Assembly: GCF_027887165.1 (NCBI RefSeq)
Contig: NC_077232.1
Span: 12,621,255 to 12,685,254 of the forward strand
Source: Monodelphis domestica
Taxonomy: Eukaryota > Chordata > Mammalia > Didelphimorphia > Didelphidae
Direction of reading: 5' to 3'
Length of the DNA stretch: 64,000 nucleotides
Position 1 is the first letter of the stretch. The number at the start of each line of letters is the position of its first letter. Positions 31,321-42,387 of the stretch are shown here, in pieces. The position numbers and the translations under genes are program-made. The notes under the pieces are model-generated. The model saw only the letters and a program-made list of their open reading frames with translations, made no database searches and was not told where the DNA came from.

Positions 31321-32127
31321 AATGAGCTGACCTGGGCTGTGGTCTTGCCTCAGACTCTTACAGGCTGAGTCACCTTGTGTAAGTCACTGAACCTCCCCAT
31401 GTCCTAGGCAGCAGGAACAGGAGACACTGGTAGGAGGAGCCCTGATGGATGGGGGACGGGGGTTCAAGGTTCTCCATACCATTTCACATGTTCTCAGGAA
31501 GGAAGTGCCCTGGCCGCCTGATTATTCCAAAGGTCCTGGGAGCTGTGGCTCAAATACCCAGAGTTAATAGGTTGCTGGCTGATTAGGAAACCATGGCAAG
31601 GGGACTTGGCCAGCCTCCAGCGCCATTTTTATTCATCCAGAGATTGCCTGGAGAGCCCCACCCTCCTCCACTAAAGGGAGATAAGATTGGATGGGAAGGT
31701 GTGAGCCCCCCTGGCTGGGCTCCCACTTTTCAGATACAGCTGGGCAAGGAGCCTTGAGAGGCCAAGTCCAGTGAGCCTCTGGACCCCCTCATTTTACAGA
31801 TTGGGCCACTGAGGTCAGGGAGGGGAAAGGACTTACCTCATTCTTTGGAGGGATTAGGCGACTTGCCCAAGTTCCACTGGCAATGCCTAGCCAGCTGGGC
31901 TTTCAATGCTCTTCTATTCCCCATCCCTTCTGCCCAGCTGGGATGGCCTTCCCCTCCCTTTGGCAGAGGCCATCCACAATTCCCCTCTATGGCTTGACAG
32001 CTCACCCAGCTTGGATGAGCCGAGAGCCACTAATTGTAGTCCTTAGGATGAGATGGAAGATGGCCATTTGTCCTGTCTCTCTTGTATCCTTGTTCCTACT
32101 TCTTTCTAGAAATAGCTAGATAGCTCA

Positions 32128-32245
32128 GTGGATCTGTATCTATCTGTCTATCTATCTATCTGTCTGTCTGTCTATCCATCCATCTACCTACCTGTCCATC
32201 CCTCTATCTATCCCTCCCTCCCCCCCCCTTCTCTCTCTCACGGTG
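32128..32245. repeat. ATCT/GTCT tetranucleotide microsatellite
   Basis: The order is (TATC/TGTC)n, then CATC and CTAC variants, then CCTC and a C8 run, ending in (CT)n. It is interrupted and so probably old. Confidence 0.9.
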
Positions 32246-33299
32246 AAGATTTCCCCCAAAAGGGGTTCCTCCTACCAAAGTCCATCTTTTGGAGAGGTTA
32301 AGCCCAGCAGTGCAGCCCTTATCAGTGAAAACTTCCCTTTAGGAGGTACCTGGGGTGGCCCCAGCCTATCCCAATCATCCCGGGGCCAGTCTCGCTAGGC
32401 GAGTCTTGATTCGATGTCTTTACTCCTCTTCCCAAGGGGCCAGGTCCACCCTTTGGTTCAAGGTGCCATCCAACCTCCCAAGCAAAGGCTGGCTGTCCTG
32501 AAAGCAAGTTAAGGTGCTTGGGAGAGTCCTCCTGGTTCCCTGAGGGGACCCTGGAATTCCCCTTCCCCTTATCCATTATCAGGCAAAACAAACCAATCAT
32601 GGAGGTGTGTCTGTTTCTGTTCCTCTACTCATGCCCTATCCCTGACCCTAACCGTCACCCTAATCCCAAGTCTAAGCGGAAGTCCACTCCTCGCTCTCTC
32701 TGCCCAGGACTGGGAGGAACATTTCTTCTTCAGGTTTTGGAAGTCAAGATGGCACCTCTGTGTGCTCTGGAGGCCTCTGCAGCTGGCCTGTTCCTGCTGG
32801 GTTTTGATCCTGGGCCAGGAAGTCTTACTGCCTTTTTATAAGAAAAAATACATGCCCAAAAATGGCTACATAAGCTCTGTGTGAATGTCTGCGACACAAA
32901 AGCCTTAACGATGGACATTTCCTACCCAAAGGTCAGAAAATGGGGATCTCTCCCTCTAACTTGAGCCTTTGACTTTCCGTGTTTGTCATGGTGAAACCAG
33001 CATTGCTCCTTCTGCGGGTGCCCTTCTTTGAACCTCCTGTAGAGTGCCCTCTGGGGAGCTTTGAAGCTCATGGCGGGGCTTTGCTCTCTCCTTACTCTCC
33101 CTTTGAACAAAAATCCAGCAAGCCCCAAGTGTATTGTAATGGACCCGTCTGGAAATGTAGGCTTCATTCTGATCCTCCAGGCTGCCCTCAGCCCCAGGGG
33201 GAGGTGGGAGGTGAACCTTCTCATCAGTCTTCTGGAAGCCGGCTTGGTTGTCCCATCAATCAACGGCTCCCTCATTCTTAACAAACTCCCCATTGGCCC

Positions 33300-33620
33300 T
33301 AGCATCTCCACAGCCAGATGCCTAGAGAGGCTGGGCCTTCTCCATCTCCTCTACTCCCACTCACTTACAATCCTTTACAATCTGGTCTCTGACCTCTCAA
33401 TTCAAGCTGCTCTTTCCCAGGTCATGGATCTTAGGACTGCTTCCCCCGGGACTCTGCTGGCTTTTAATCAAGACAAGTCAACAAGTATGAGGCACTGCTC
33501 TGTGCCAGGCACTATGCTAAGCTCTGAAGATCAAAGCGGGGGCAAAAATCAGGCCCTGCTCCAAAGGGGCTCCCAGTCTAAGGGGGAAGACAGCATGTGA
33601 ACATGTTGAACATTGCGTGT
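33300..33620 (+). repeat. LINE2-like fragment followed by family A repeat
   Basis: 33340-33440 carries 'acaatcctttacaatctggt', an L2 block. 33470-33610 carries 'ctctgtgccaggcactatgc' and 'ggggctcccagtctaagggg', the opening of the family A repeat also seen at 90 and 54795. Confidence 0.5.
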
Positions 33621-33944
33621 ACAGTCGAAGCTAAACAAGGAATAAATTAGAGATCATCAACAGAAGTGCTAAAGTAGTCAGAAAAACCAGGTCTTTATTC
33701 AGGAAGGAGACAGCGTTCAATATTTCGGCCACCGCACAGAGCCAAAGGCTCTGGCACTCTGGGAACAGCATCTCTGAGAGGACCAGCGTGAGATGATTCT
33801 CTGAAGAACAACAGAACTTGGGGAACTTATATACCATTTGGGGAACCAAGGAGAGGGAAGTACGATTGACTGGCATTACCACAGCTAGGAGGAAATGGGA
33901 GGTCCAACCTACTCTGACAGGACGCAAACAGGCTTGGAAAGAAT

Positions 33945-34190
33945 CCATAGCCAACTTTCCATTTCCCACCACTGGATCTTTCCACAGGCTGTCCCTCTTT
34001 CCTGAAATGCCCTTCATCACCTTCACTCAGAATCCTTAGCTTCCTTCAGGGAAGTCTTTGGGGAGTTCAAGAAGTTGTTGGTGCTCAAATAATGGTGTGT
34101 AAATCCATCTGTGTACTGGTTGTATCCACCAGAAGAATGCAGACTCCTTGAGGAAAGGGACAACTTTTTATTATCTCTTTGCTTAATAGA
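33945..34190 (+). repeat. LINE2 3' end
   Basis: It contains 'ctttccacaggctgtccctc', 'cagaatccttagcttccttc' and 'gcagactccttgaggaaagg', the L2 3' order. Confidence 0.6.
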
Positions 34191-34703
34191 TATGCCAATT
34201 AGATTGGCTTCTTCATTGGCTTCTTCATTGCCTTCACAGGAACGGGAGCCCTTTGGGTACCAGGAGACTCCCTCCAATCTGCATACAGTGACTGGTTCCA
34301 ATATTTTCGGGTTCAGAGAGTCATAGAACTAGAGCTTTCCACAGTCTTTTGTTTTGAAAGTCTGGAACCCTGGGAGGTCAAGACATTTATCAAAGGTCAC
34401 ACGTGTTGTAAGAGGCAGAGGAAGGATTCAAACTCAAGCCCTATTTCCACTAGACTTAGCTGCTTGCCTGCTAGAAACAACTAAATTCTAGGCTTCGGGA
34501 TGTCTTGAAGTGGATTCTCCTTTTAAAAATGGGTGGCCAGAAGGAATGACCTGGAGGGATCTCCCTGCACCCTCCCCTCCCTAACCTCCCCATTCAGTTC
34601 TAGGATACATTTCTCCTGGCATTCTATGGACTCCAGAGTTCCCTTCTGGTACTAGGAGCATGACTGGTCCCACATTTATCTTTTAGCCACAGCTCTTCAC
34701 AGG

Positions 34704-35244
34704 TGTAAAGATGATTTTAGAGTTGTGACTTAAAAATCTAAATTAATTTTGGTCCCCAGGGAAAATCCCAAATAATAAAATACCCAAGTCAGCTGGAAAC
34801 CGTCTCAAGGAAACTGTCTGAGGGAGCTCCTCCAGGTTGAGTTCCTCACCTGAACTGAACTAGCGCCCAGGCTGCTCATATAGACCTTTTCACCCTTGTG
34901 GCTCCTCCTCTAAATTTTCACATCTACCAATCACATCAAAGGCTTTCTCTAGGACTGCCCATACTTTTAGTTCTCACCTTCTTTGATTAGATTATATCTT
35001 TAGAGTTACTTCATACTTCTTTGTTAAGTTCACCTTTTGTTAGTTGACCTTTTTGTGAATAATTTAACCTTTATAAGTACTTAACATCTTTTTTGTATTA
35101 AGATACTAAAAATAGACTTAGCTTAAAGTTCTAGCTTCACTATAAGGTGAGAACTAAGTACCTTCATTGTTCAATCAGGAGATCACAACTTTATCTTTCC
35201 CTAAAGTACTGTCTAAGTAGGGTGGAGTAGTTTTAAAGTTCACA
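34704..35244 (+). mobile_element. Solo LTR, retroviral-type, copy 2
   Basis: This 541-bp unit begins TGTAAAGAT and ends GTTCACA. It is flanked by the 4-bp direct repeat CAGG at 34700-34703 and 35245-35248. It shares both ends and several internal blocks with the copy at 22962-23566. No internal viral sequence is attached. A 4-bp duplication fits class I (gamma-like) ERVs. Age: old, judged from the divergence of the two copies. Confidence 0.7.
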
Positions 35245-35650
35245 CAGGACAGAGCAGCCCCCTCCCAACAGGGTCTCCAAATACAAGAAACAAAAACCCA
35301 AACATTGAATTTGTGGACAATGTACTCACTCCCCATCTGGGGCACTTAATGCTTTTACAAGAGGCATTTTTCAGGGCAGAGAAGAGAAGACACTTTGTCT
35401 GGGACATGGATTCATGCAGAGGGACCCAGATCTGCAGACTTGGAGCACACAGTCAATTTTTGTCCCTCGTCTTGTTCTTGGTGAGCTCCTACAAGATGGG
35501 CGGCATAGGTGCCAGGGAGGGTCACAGAGAGGGTCCGACGTGTGCTCTGCCCCTCAGCACTGTCTTTTAGTCCCACACTTTCATACACGCCTCTCATGTG
35601 CTCTTTCAGCCTTTTCCACACTAGTTGGATGAACGTGGACATGGCATTAT

Positions 35651-35752
35651 AGTCTGTTATCTTGTCCTGTCCTATTTTGTCCTATCCTATCCTGTTCTAT
35701 TGTATTGTATTCTATTCTGTCCTATCCTGTCCTATCCTATCCTTTTCTACCC
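35651..35752. repeat. TCCTA/TCCTG pentanucleotide microsatellite
   Basis: Repeated TCCTATCCTGTCC and TATTG variants over about 100 bases, degenerate. Confidence 0.88.
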
Positions 35753-36129
35753 TAACTCTGAAGCTGTCATGCAAGCTTTCTCAATACTCATTTTTCTTCC
35801 TCTTCATCTCCCACTCCCCTCTCACTTCTTACTCACTCTTTAGTTCTTTAATGGATCTTTCACTTTTATGGTACTTTTGTTTCCTTATGTCTCCCGCCCC
35901 TGCAGTCTCAGTTTCCCAAAGAACAAGAATAAACATAATCAAACCAAGCAACCCAAAACAAAGAATAAACATTCCAGGAAAACTAGAATGCTAAGGGAGT
36001 GCCTGGGAGTTTTTACAGCCAAAGTTGGCCAACTTTCAAAGAAGGGAGGGAAGGAGGGAGGGGCATCTTCCCATCTCGTTTGTGGGACGGAATTTGGACC
36101 AGATACTTCCAATAAGTGTGGGGAATTGT

Positions 36130-36524
36130 AATCACTGCACGCGGCGCCTGCCGTTTCCCTGGTTTTTGCCCTCACTTCTTATAGGCAGACACACTTGAGA
36201 ATTCGCTCTCCCAGCTGGCTCTCTCAAAAGCCAAAAGGGGATCTACAGAGGGAGGAGTTGAAGGCTCCCCAGGCAGGGTAAATTAGGGGCGGACTGGACT
36301 GGATGCCTGGGCTGTGTTATCTCCCATCTAGACTTAGATAAGGACTCCGGAGATAAACCTGAGGGAGAGGTAGCAGTCATTTCCTCCTCCGAAGTCTCAC
36401 TTCTTTCAACCCCACCTCTGCTCTGGTCCAGCCTCTCAACAGCAGCTTTGTGCAGCCAGGAGCCGGTAGCCTGGGACCAGGGGACCCCCTCCAGCTCTAC
36501 CTCCCACTTCCACCCGGGGCCCAG
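36130..36524 (+). promoter_or_regulatory. PTGDR2: Candidate PTGDR2 promoter and noncoding first exon
   Basis: Three AGATAA motifs lie within 40 bases: 36317-36322 (reverse), 36336-36341 and 36351-36356. About 165 bases on, a strong donor CCAG|GTAAGG ends a possible noncoding exon at 36524. The PTGDR2 coding exon begins with an acceptor at 40621, so an upstream leader exon must exist. GATA factors are central in Th2 cells, eosinophils, basophils and mast cells, where this receptor is made. Linking these pieces is inference and the exon start is not defined. Confidence 0.5.
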
Positions 36525-36759
36525 GTAAGGAGTGAGTGCTCAGCAAGCCGGGGAAGCCATAGGGCTGGGTGTCCCTGGATGGAGACAGATGCATCATTGG
36601 CTGGTGGGAAGATGATGGGAAACTGGTAGTCACTCCTGTATCCTCCCAATATTGAACTCAGCAGGCTGGGTGGGTTACCATGAAAGAGCTCTTGGGGAGG
36701 AAGGTCCAGAGTGGCTTAGGCAGCCACTTTCCTTCTTGTTTTCTTCCTCTGAAATTAGG

Positions 36760-37075
36760 AGGCAGGACTACATAGCTCTAAGGGCCCTTCCAGCCCTAAA
36801 TCTCTGATCCCCCTACCCCGGCCTCAGTTTCCTTGTCTGTCCAGTGAGGGATTTGGAATAGAGAGGTCTTAGGTCCCTTCCAGCCCCAACTCTTTGATCC
36901 TTTTTCCCATTCCCCATCTCAGTTTTCTCATCTATGGGGGCTTTGGCTAGATGGCCTCTGAGGTCTCTTCTAGCTTCCCTCTTCTGGGCCTCAGTTTCCT
37001 CACCTGTAGAACAAAGGAGATTGCACTGGAAGACATCTGAAGGCCCTTTGAGCTCTGTCTGGAATCCTCTATCCC
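36760..37075 (+). repeat. Diverged tandem copies of a SINE/L2 tail
   Basis: Blocks of the form 'ctcagtttcct...tctg...agagg tct...ggtcccttccagccc...ctttgatcc' recur about every 75-95 bases (CAGTTT at about 36826, 36919 and 36990; CCCTTCCAGCCC at 36786 and 36876, with two decayed repeats). This is an old, short tandem array inside the presumed PTGDR2 intron. Confidence 0.6.
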
Positions 37076-37234
37076 CTGTTGGCTTCCCTGAGGTCTCTGC
37101 CTCTCTGAGTTGTCAGCAGGAGACTGGACAAAGTGCCTGTGGAGACCTAGCACTGTCATCACATGAATTGGGTGATCCTTTTACAGCTATGGGTAACAGT
37201 GCAAATAATAGCCAACCTTCCATCTGAAAAGCAG

Positions 37235-37420
37235 TGGACAAATATGAGCTCACTTGAGACTCATGACAGCCTTGGGAGGGACAGGGGGACTACTGTAATA
37301 CCCATTTTACAGATGAAGAACCCAGGGCAGAAAAAGTTAAATGACTTGCCCAGTCACAGATCCGATGTTTGAGGTAGCATATGAACTCAGATCTTCCCGT
37401 GTCCAGAAAGGGCACTATAT
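37235..37420 (-). repeat. MIR SINE, antisense
   Basis: It contains 'tactgtaatacccattttac', 'agatgaagaacccagggcag' and 'ttaaatgacttgcccagtca'. It lies in the presumed 5'-UTR intron of PTGDR2. Confidence 0.7.
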
Positions 37421-37429
37421 ATATATCTG

Positions 37430-40400
37430 TTCCATCTAATTGGTAAAATGCTGAACAGTTAATGAATGGCATGAATGGCTTTAACGAGTGTTTGAGGAAC
37501 CAAACCCAACTTTAGTCCTCTTCTCGTGGGTTTCTAGTGTCTCTAAGGGTACCGGTATTGAGACATTAAAAAACGTTGAAATTCTGGCCGATGACAACTC
37601 TTGTCTGCACGTTTTACAGATGAGGAAATCGAGGCTTAAGGAGGTTCCACGTGACCCCAATTGGAGGTCCCTTGAGCCCTAAGTTTATAATCTGAGACCT
37701 AGAAATGATGCCACAGGGCTCGAGAGGACCTTCGAGGTCATCAATACGGAAGAGAAAAGAGGCACCGAGTACCACGGCAGGCCCTGGGGGGTGGGGGCTG
37801 GGGCTGAGGGTCAAGCCTCGGCCCTTTGCCTCTTGATGTGCCCTGGCCTGGCCATTGTCTTGTTCATCGCAGATGCCCGGAGCCCTGGCTTCAGAGCAGG
37901 CCCTTCACTGCCTGGGGAGCCTCTGGGGCAGACTCATTTGGAGGTGATGCCAGAGCTTCAGGGTGGGCTCTGAGCTGAAGGGGGGGATGGGGGGGACAAG
38001 ACCTCCTCATGTGGTTTGGGAGCTGCTGGGCCACGGCTTTCTGGTTGGTTTGGAGGCAGGCCCGGGGTTCAGCTGTTTTCCCAGGGTCAGAGCTGCCGTA
38101 GTCTCTTGGCTAAAGAAAGGGGAACTCCCAGGGGGCGCGTTCTAGTTCCAGGAAAAGGGAAAACTAGCTCAGGAGGATCCTGGACTGCAGAGCCTCGAGG
38201 TGAGGGCCTTGGACAGCACTGAGAGGGAGCCACCGTCGGGGGCCTTGAGGGACAGGTTTAATGCTTCGCCCGGACTCCTCTTCCTATTGGAAGTCTGCTT
38301 GGGCCGTCGGCCCTCCCCAGCCCCCACGCTATTCGCCAAGGCTGGAGACAGATCTAGGAAGGCTCCAAAATTGGGGCTAGTCCAACCCCCTCCTTTTACA
38401 CAGGAGAAATCTGAAGCCCCAAGAAGGTGAGATGACTTGGCCAGGGTCACACGGGGAGTGTCAGGCTGAATCTGGTGTTAGGAAAAAATCTGGTTCAGGC
38501 TGCAATGCAGATACTTCTTCACTATGTGACCCCTGGGAAATCCCTTCATCTTCCTCTCTTTGCCCATCTGTGAGATGGGGATGAATTGCCCAGACCCTGC
38601 CACCCACAAGGCCAGGTTGTGAGGCTCATGTGGCTCACTCATGGGCTGAATTTCTTAGTTCGGGCCATTTGGCAGATCCCAGGATGCCCCAGCTGTGGCT
38701 TGTCATGTGTGGGATGGAACACCAGTCCCAGCTACTCCTTGCTGGTTCATTTGTCTCTTCCCATTCCCCCACCCCCTCAGCTTTGCCACTTTCTGTGTGA
38801 CCCCTCTTAGGCCTCAGTTTCCCCATCTCTAAATTGAGGGGGGTGAACTAGCTAGCTTCTAAGGTTCCCTTCAGCTGTGATCTTAGAGCCCACAGTGCGA
38901 GTCCTCAGGACATCCATCCTTTAAGGTGATCCTTCCCTGACCCCAATCCCTCCCCAACCTTGAGACCCTTAGATGGTACAGCAAAGACAGTGCTGCCCCG
39001 GAGTCTGGAAGAACCGAGTTCAAATCCTGCCTCTGCCATTTCCTAGCTACAGGACCCTGAAGTGACCTGGCTTCTCTCTGCTTCAGTTTCCTCAGTGGAA
39101 GGCGTAGATCACTTTAAACGCTGGCTATACCCCCTCCCCGCCCCTCCCCCGTCTGTCTCCCTTCTAGAAGCTCCCCCAGGGATTTCTTCCTCGTCTCATT
39201 CTCTAATTGGCCTCTGGAACGTCTCCTGGCTGGCAAGTCCCTCAGAGCACCGGCGGTGGCTCCGTGGATGAGGACGTGGAGGTTCCCTAAAGCTTGCAGG
39301 CAGCCGAGCTCTTGCCAAAGGGTGAACCTCCAAACTAGACCGGGCAGCAGCCTCCTATCTGGGCCTCAGCCCCTTTCCTTTGGCTCTTGGGGCTCTTATC
39401 TTGCTTCCTGTTGGCCTATCAGATGGAGGTGGCTGGCACCGCCAGCCTCGGCCATCATCGCTGGCAGTTACGTGGAAGAACAGCCCCTGCAGAGGGGGTC
39501 TGGGGGAGTCAGGCCAAGACCCGAAGCCCCCGCCCTTCCCATCCCACCCCCCACGGCTGCTGTGCGACGTTCCAGGGGAGGACTCGGAAACGGCCCTCTT
39601 TGGGGTGCAGCCACTCGGGGTGGCGGGGGCAGGGCTCGGACGTGGCTTCAGGAGTCCAGCAGGAGGGCCAAAGGGAAGGGAAAGGTTTTGTTTTTAGCCT
39701 GGGGGATGACGGGCCCACATGTGCCAGGAAGAGGGAAGGAGGCAGGGAGAGATGGAAGAGAAGGGGAAGGAAGGGCTCACCGGGAGAGCTTCGCCTTAGC
39801 TTCCTGGACATCCAAGCCATCTGGGAGGATGGGGGGCCAGAGGGGGGGAGGGGTCTGTCCAATGGCTTTTTAGAAATGCTTTGGTAACACCCTTTCAATG
39901 TAACTGGTTTCCACTGTGATCCCATATATGTCACCTAATGCACTACTCTGGGAAGGGGTTCACGAGCCTCACCAGAGGGTCCAAAGGGCAGCCGTTACCT
40001 TAGAGGACAGATGGGGAGGAATCAAGGGTGCCAGTCCTGGGGCCTGAGGCTAGGTGTTCTCAGTACATGGCACTGTAAGACCATCTCTGGGCTTTTGCCC
40101 AGGCTGTGTCCCCTGCCTGGGATGCTTTCCCTCCTCCTGTCATCCTTAGCCCCCTTCGAGGTTCAGCTCAGGGACTACGACCTGAGAAGCCTGACTCCCT
40201 CGGGTGCCAAAGCTCTGTCCATCTCAAGGGCCTTTGCACCTCTTAGACATCTACTTTTCTGAACAGTTTGGGAGAGCCGGGATGGGCCTGACGAACCCGA
40301 GAGGGAGACTTCCTTCTCGGGGGGCCAGACCCTGGGAGACCTGAGATTTGGGGGGACACAGGAATGGGATGGGATGTCTTGGGACAGCCAGATCCGCTGG

Positions 40401-40600
40401 TGGAGACGTAACCGGGAGGGGGCAGGCCGGCGTCCCTCTGTTGGATGACTGCTGGGAGCTGGGCTGCTCCTGACAAAGATGGCAGCGTGGAGGATGCCGT
40501 GGAGGGGAGGCTCCTTCTGGCTTTGACACCCTAATCCAAGGTCTCTGCCAGCTGTGCCTCCATGGGTGCGGGCCCAGCGGGGTGAAGGGCTCCCCATGCC
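37430..40600. other. Presumed PTGDR2 5'-UTR intron
   Basis: This is mostly unique, GC-rich DNA with decayed MIR remnants (near 38380-38470 and 38800-38880) and an L2-like piece at 40085-40260 ('gcccaggctgtgtcccctgc'). No other coding exon is seen. Open frames such as that at 39256-39873 have no family resemblance. Confidence 0.5.
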
Positions 40601-40630
40601 ACTGGGTCTTTCCCCCCGCAGGACCCCAGG

Positions 40631-41800
40631 ATGCTGTCCAACATCACTGTGTGCCCCGTCCTGGAGTACATGAGAAATGACACCGGCCCGGGCAACTCGA
40701 GCAACCGCTACATCGACTACGCCTCGGTGACACTGCACGGCCTGGTGTCTCTGCTGGGCATGGCGGAGAACGCCATCATCCTCTTCGTGGTGGGCTGCCA
40801 CATGCGCCAGACCGTGGTCACCACGTGGGTGCTGCACCTGGCCCTGTCCGACCTGCTGGCCACGGCCAGCCTGCCCTTCTTCACCTACTTCCTGGCCGTG
40901 GGCCACTCGTGGCAGCTGGGCACCACGTTCTGCAGGCTGCACTCGTCCATCTTCTTCCTGAACATGTTTGCCAGCGGCTTCCTGCTCAGCGCCATCAGCC
41001 TGGACCGCTGTCTGCAGGTGGTGAAGCCCATCTGGGCCCAGAACCAGCGCACGGTCGCAGGGGCCCAGAAGGTGTGCCTGGTGCTCTGGGGCCTGGCCGT
41101 GCTCAACACCATCCCCTACTTCCTGTTCCGGGACACCATCAAGCGGCAGGACGAGCGGGTCATGTGCTACTACAACGTGCTGCTCTACAACCCGGGGCCA
41201 GACCCCCACGCCGCCTGCGGTCGCCGCCAGATGGCGCTGGCGGTCAGCAAGTTCTTGGTGGCTTTCGCCATCCCCCTGGTCATCATCGCCGCCTGCTACC
41301 TGGCGGTGAGCCTGCAGGTGCGGTACCGCTGCCGGCGCCGGCCCAGCCGCTTCGTGCGCCTGGTGATGGCGGTCATCGCGGCCTTCGTGCTCTGCTGGCT
41401 GCCCTACCACGTCTTCAGCCTGCTGGAGGTGCAGGCGCACTACGACCCCAGCCTGCGGCGGCTGGTGAAGCTGGCGCTGCCCTTCGTGACCAGCCTGGCC
41501 TTCATCAACAGCGTCATCAACCCCTTCCTCTACGTGCTCACCTGTCCCGACGTGCTGCGGAAGCTGCGCCGCTCCCTGCGCTGCGTGCTCGAGAGCGTGC
41601 TGGTGGAAGACAGCGAGCTGGGCGGCGGCGGCAGCGGCCGCCGGCGCCGCAGCTCCCAGGGGGCCTCATTGTTCCGCTCCCCTTCCACCAGCAGCTCCAC
41701 CGCGGGCTACCGGAGCCGCTGGGCCGCCTGCCTGCTGACCAAGATCACCAGGCAGCCCCGGAGAACGTCGGCCTCCACCGAGCCGCAGGAAGGGAAATGA
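40631..41800 (+). CDS. PTGDR2: Prostaglandin D2 receptor 2 (CRTH2), class A GPCR
   Basis: PTGDR2 is a Gi-coupled plasma-membrane receptor for prostaglandin D2, directing chemotaxis of type-2 immune cells. It is a single coding exon of 389 residues (human about 395). The acceptor CCCCCCGCAG ends at 40621, nine bases before the ATG, as expected for a gene with a noncoding first exon. The N-terminus has glycosylation motifs at N4, N16 and N22. Seven membrane segments start near residue 33. Family landmarks are D74 (TM2), disulfide C101-C179, DRC at 125-127 in place of DRY, K207 in TM5 (equivalent to the ligand-carboxylate lysine of human CRTH2), CWLP at 255-258, and NPFLY at 297-301. The helix-8 and tail segment TCPDVLRKLRRSLR to VEDSELGG is conserved with human. 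The last 50 or so residues (RRRRSSQGASLF onward) are Ser/Arg-rich and diverged. The frame is intact. Confidence 0.97.
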   Translation: MLSNITVCPVLEYMRNDTGPGNSSNRYIDYASVTLHGLVSLLGMAENAIILFVVGCHMRQTVVTTWVLHLALSDLLATASLPFFTYFLAVGHSWQLGTTFCRLHSSIFFLNMFASGFLLSAISLDRCLQVVKPIWAQNQRTVAGAQKVCLVLWGLAVLNTIPYFLFRDTIKRQDERVMCYYNVLLYNPGPDPHAACGRRQMALAVSKFLVAFAIPLVIIAACYLAVSLQVRYRCRRRPSRFVRLVMAVIAAFVLCWLPYHVFSLLEVQAHYDPSLRRLVKLALPFVTSLAFINSVINPFLYVLTCPDVLRKLRRSLRCVLESVLVEDSELGGGGSGRRRRSSQGASLFRSPSTSSSTAGYRSRWAACLLTKITRQPRRTSASTEPQEGK

Positions 41801-41968
41801 GGCAGCAGTTCTCTGGCACCCCTACCAAACCCCAACCCCAGCGTTTCAGAGACTGAGCCCATTTTGAAGAGGGGAAACTGAGGCTCACTGGGGGTGGGGC
41901 GGGAACAGAATAGTACACAGAGGGGGGACCCGAGGCTCATGGAATCCTTAACACGGTCGAGGTTATAG

Positions 41969-42059
41969 TTTATTGAGTCATATTCTCCTACACAGAGCAG
42001 GGATCCGGGACTTCCGCAGAACTGTCCCAGCCTCCCCTCCACCACAGTCTAGCTTTATT
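41969..42059 (-). terminator. CCDC86: Candidate CCDC86 polyadenylation signals
   Basis: AATAAA occurs on the minus strand at 42059-42054 and 41974-41969, about 330 and 415 bases beyond the CCDC86 stop. Both lie inside the PTGDR2 3' UTR. If used, the two 3' UTRs overlap tail to tail. A weaker CATAAA sits near 42205-42200. Confidence 0.55.
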
Positions 42060-42168
42060 TAAAGGCACGTGGAAAAATGCAGCTCCTGCCCTGGGCCCAG
42101 AGCTCGGGGCTGGCAGCCACCTGCCCAAGCAGGGGCCCAGAGCTCCCCATCCCTGCCCAGCGGCAGAC

Positions 42169-42174
42169 AATAAA
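42169..42174 (+). terminator. PTGDR2: PTGDR2 polyadenylation signal
   Basis: AATAAA lies 369 bases after the stop, followed by the GT-rich tract 'ggacgtgtccgggccttgag'. It is about 215 bases from the stop codon of the convergent CCDC86 gene. Confidence 0.75.
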
Positions 42175-42387
42175 GTAGGACGTGTCCGGGCCTTGAGTCT
42201 TTATGCTTCCTGCTTCCCTCCCCTGGTCCGCCTCTCAGCCTTTTGTGCAGGGGGGCAAATGAGGCCCCCCCCAGGAGCCAGGGTTCAAGCCTGGGCCCCC
42301 TCCAGCGCTGTCCTTGGGATCGCCGTCCAGTCGGTCAGTGCGCATGGAATCCCCACGGCCATGGCGGGTCCCCAGAGGGCTGGCCGC

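Noticed and set aside
40175-41440. 421-codon frame on the minus strand opposite PTGDR2, and a 343-codon frame in another plus frame
   Set aside because: Shadow frames of a GC-rich coding exon; their His/Gln/Ala-rich composition has no family and PTGDR2 explains the sequence.
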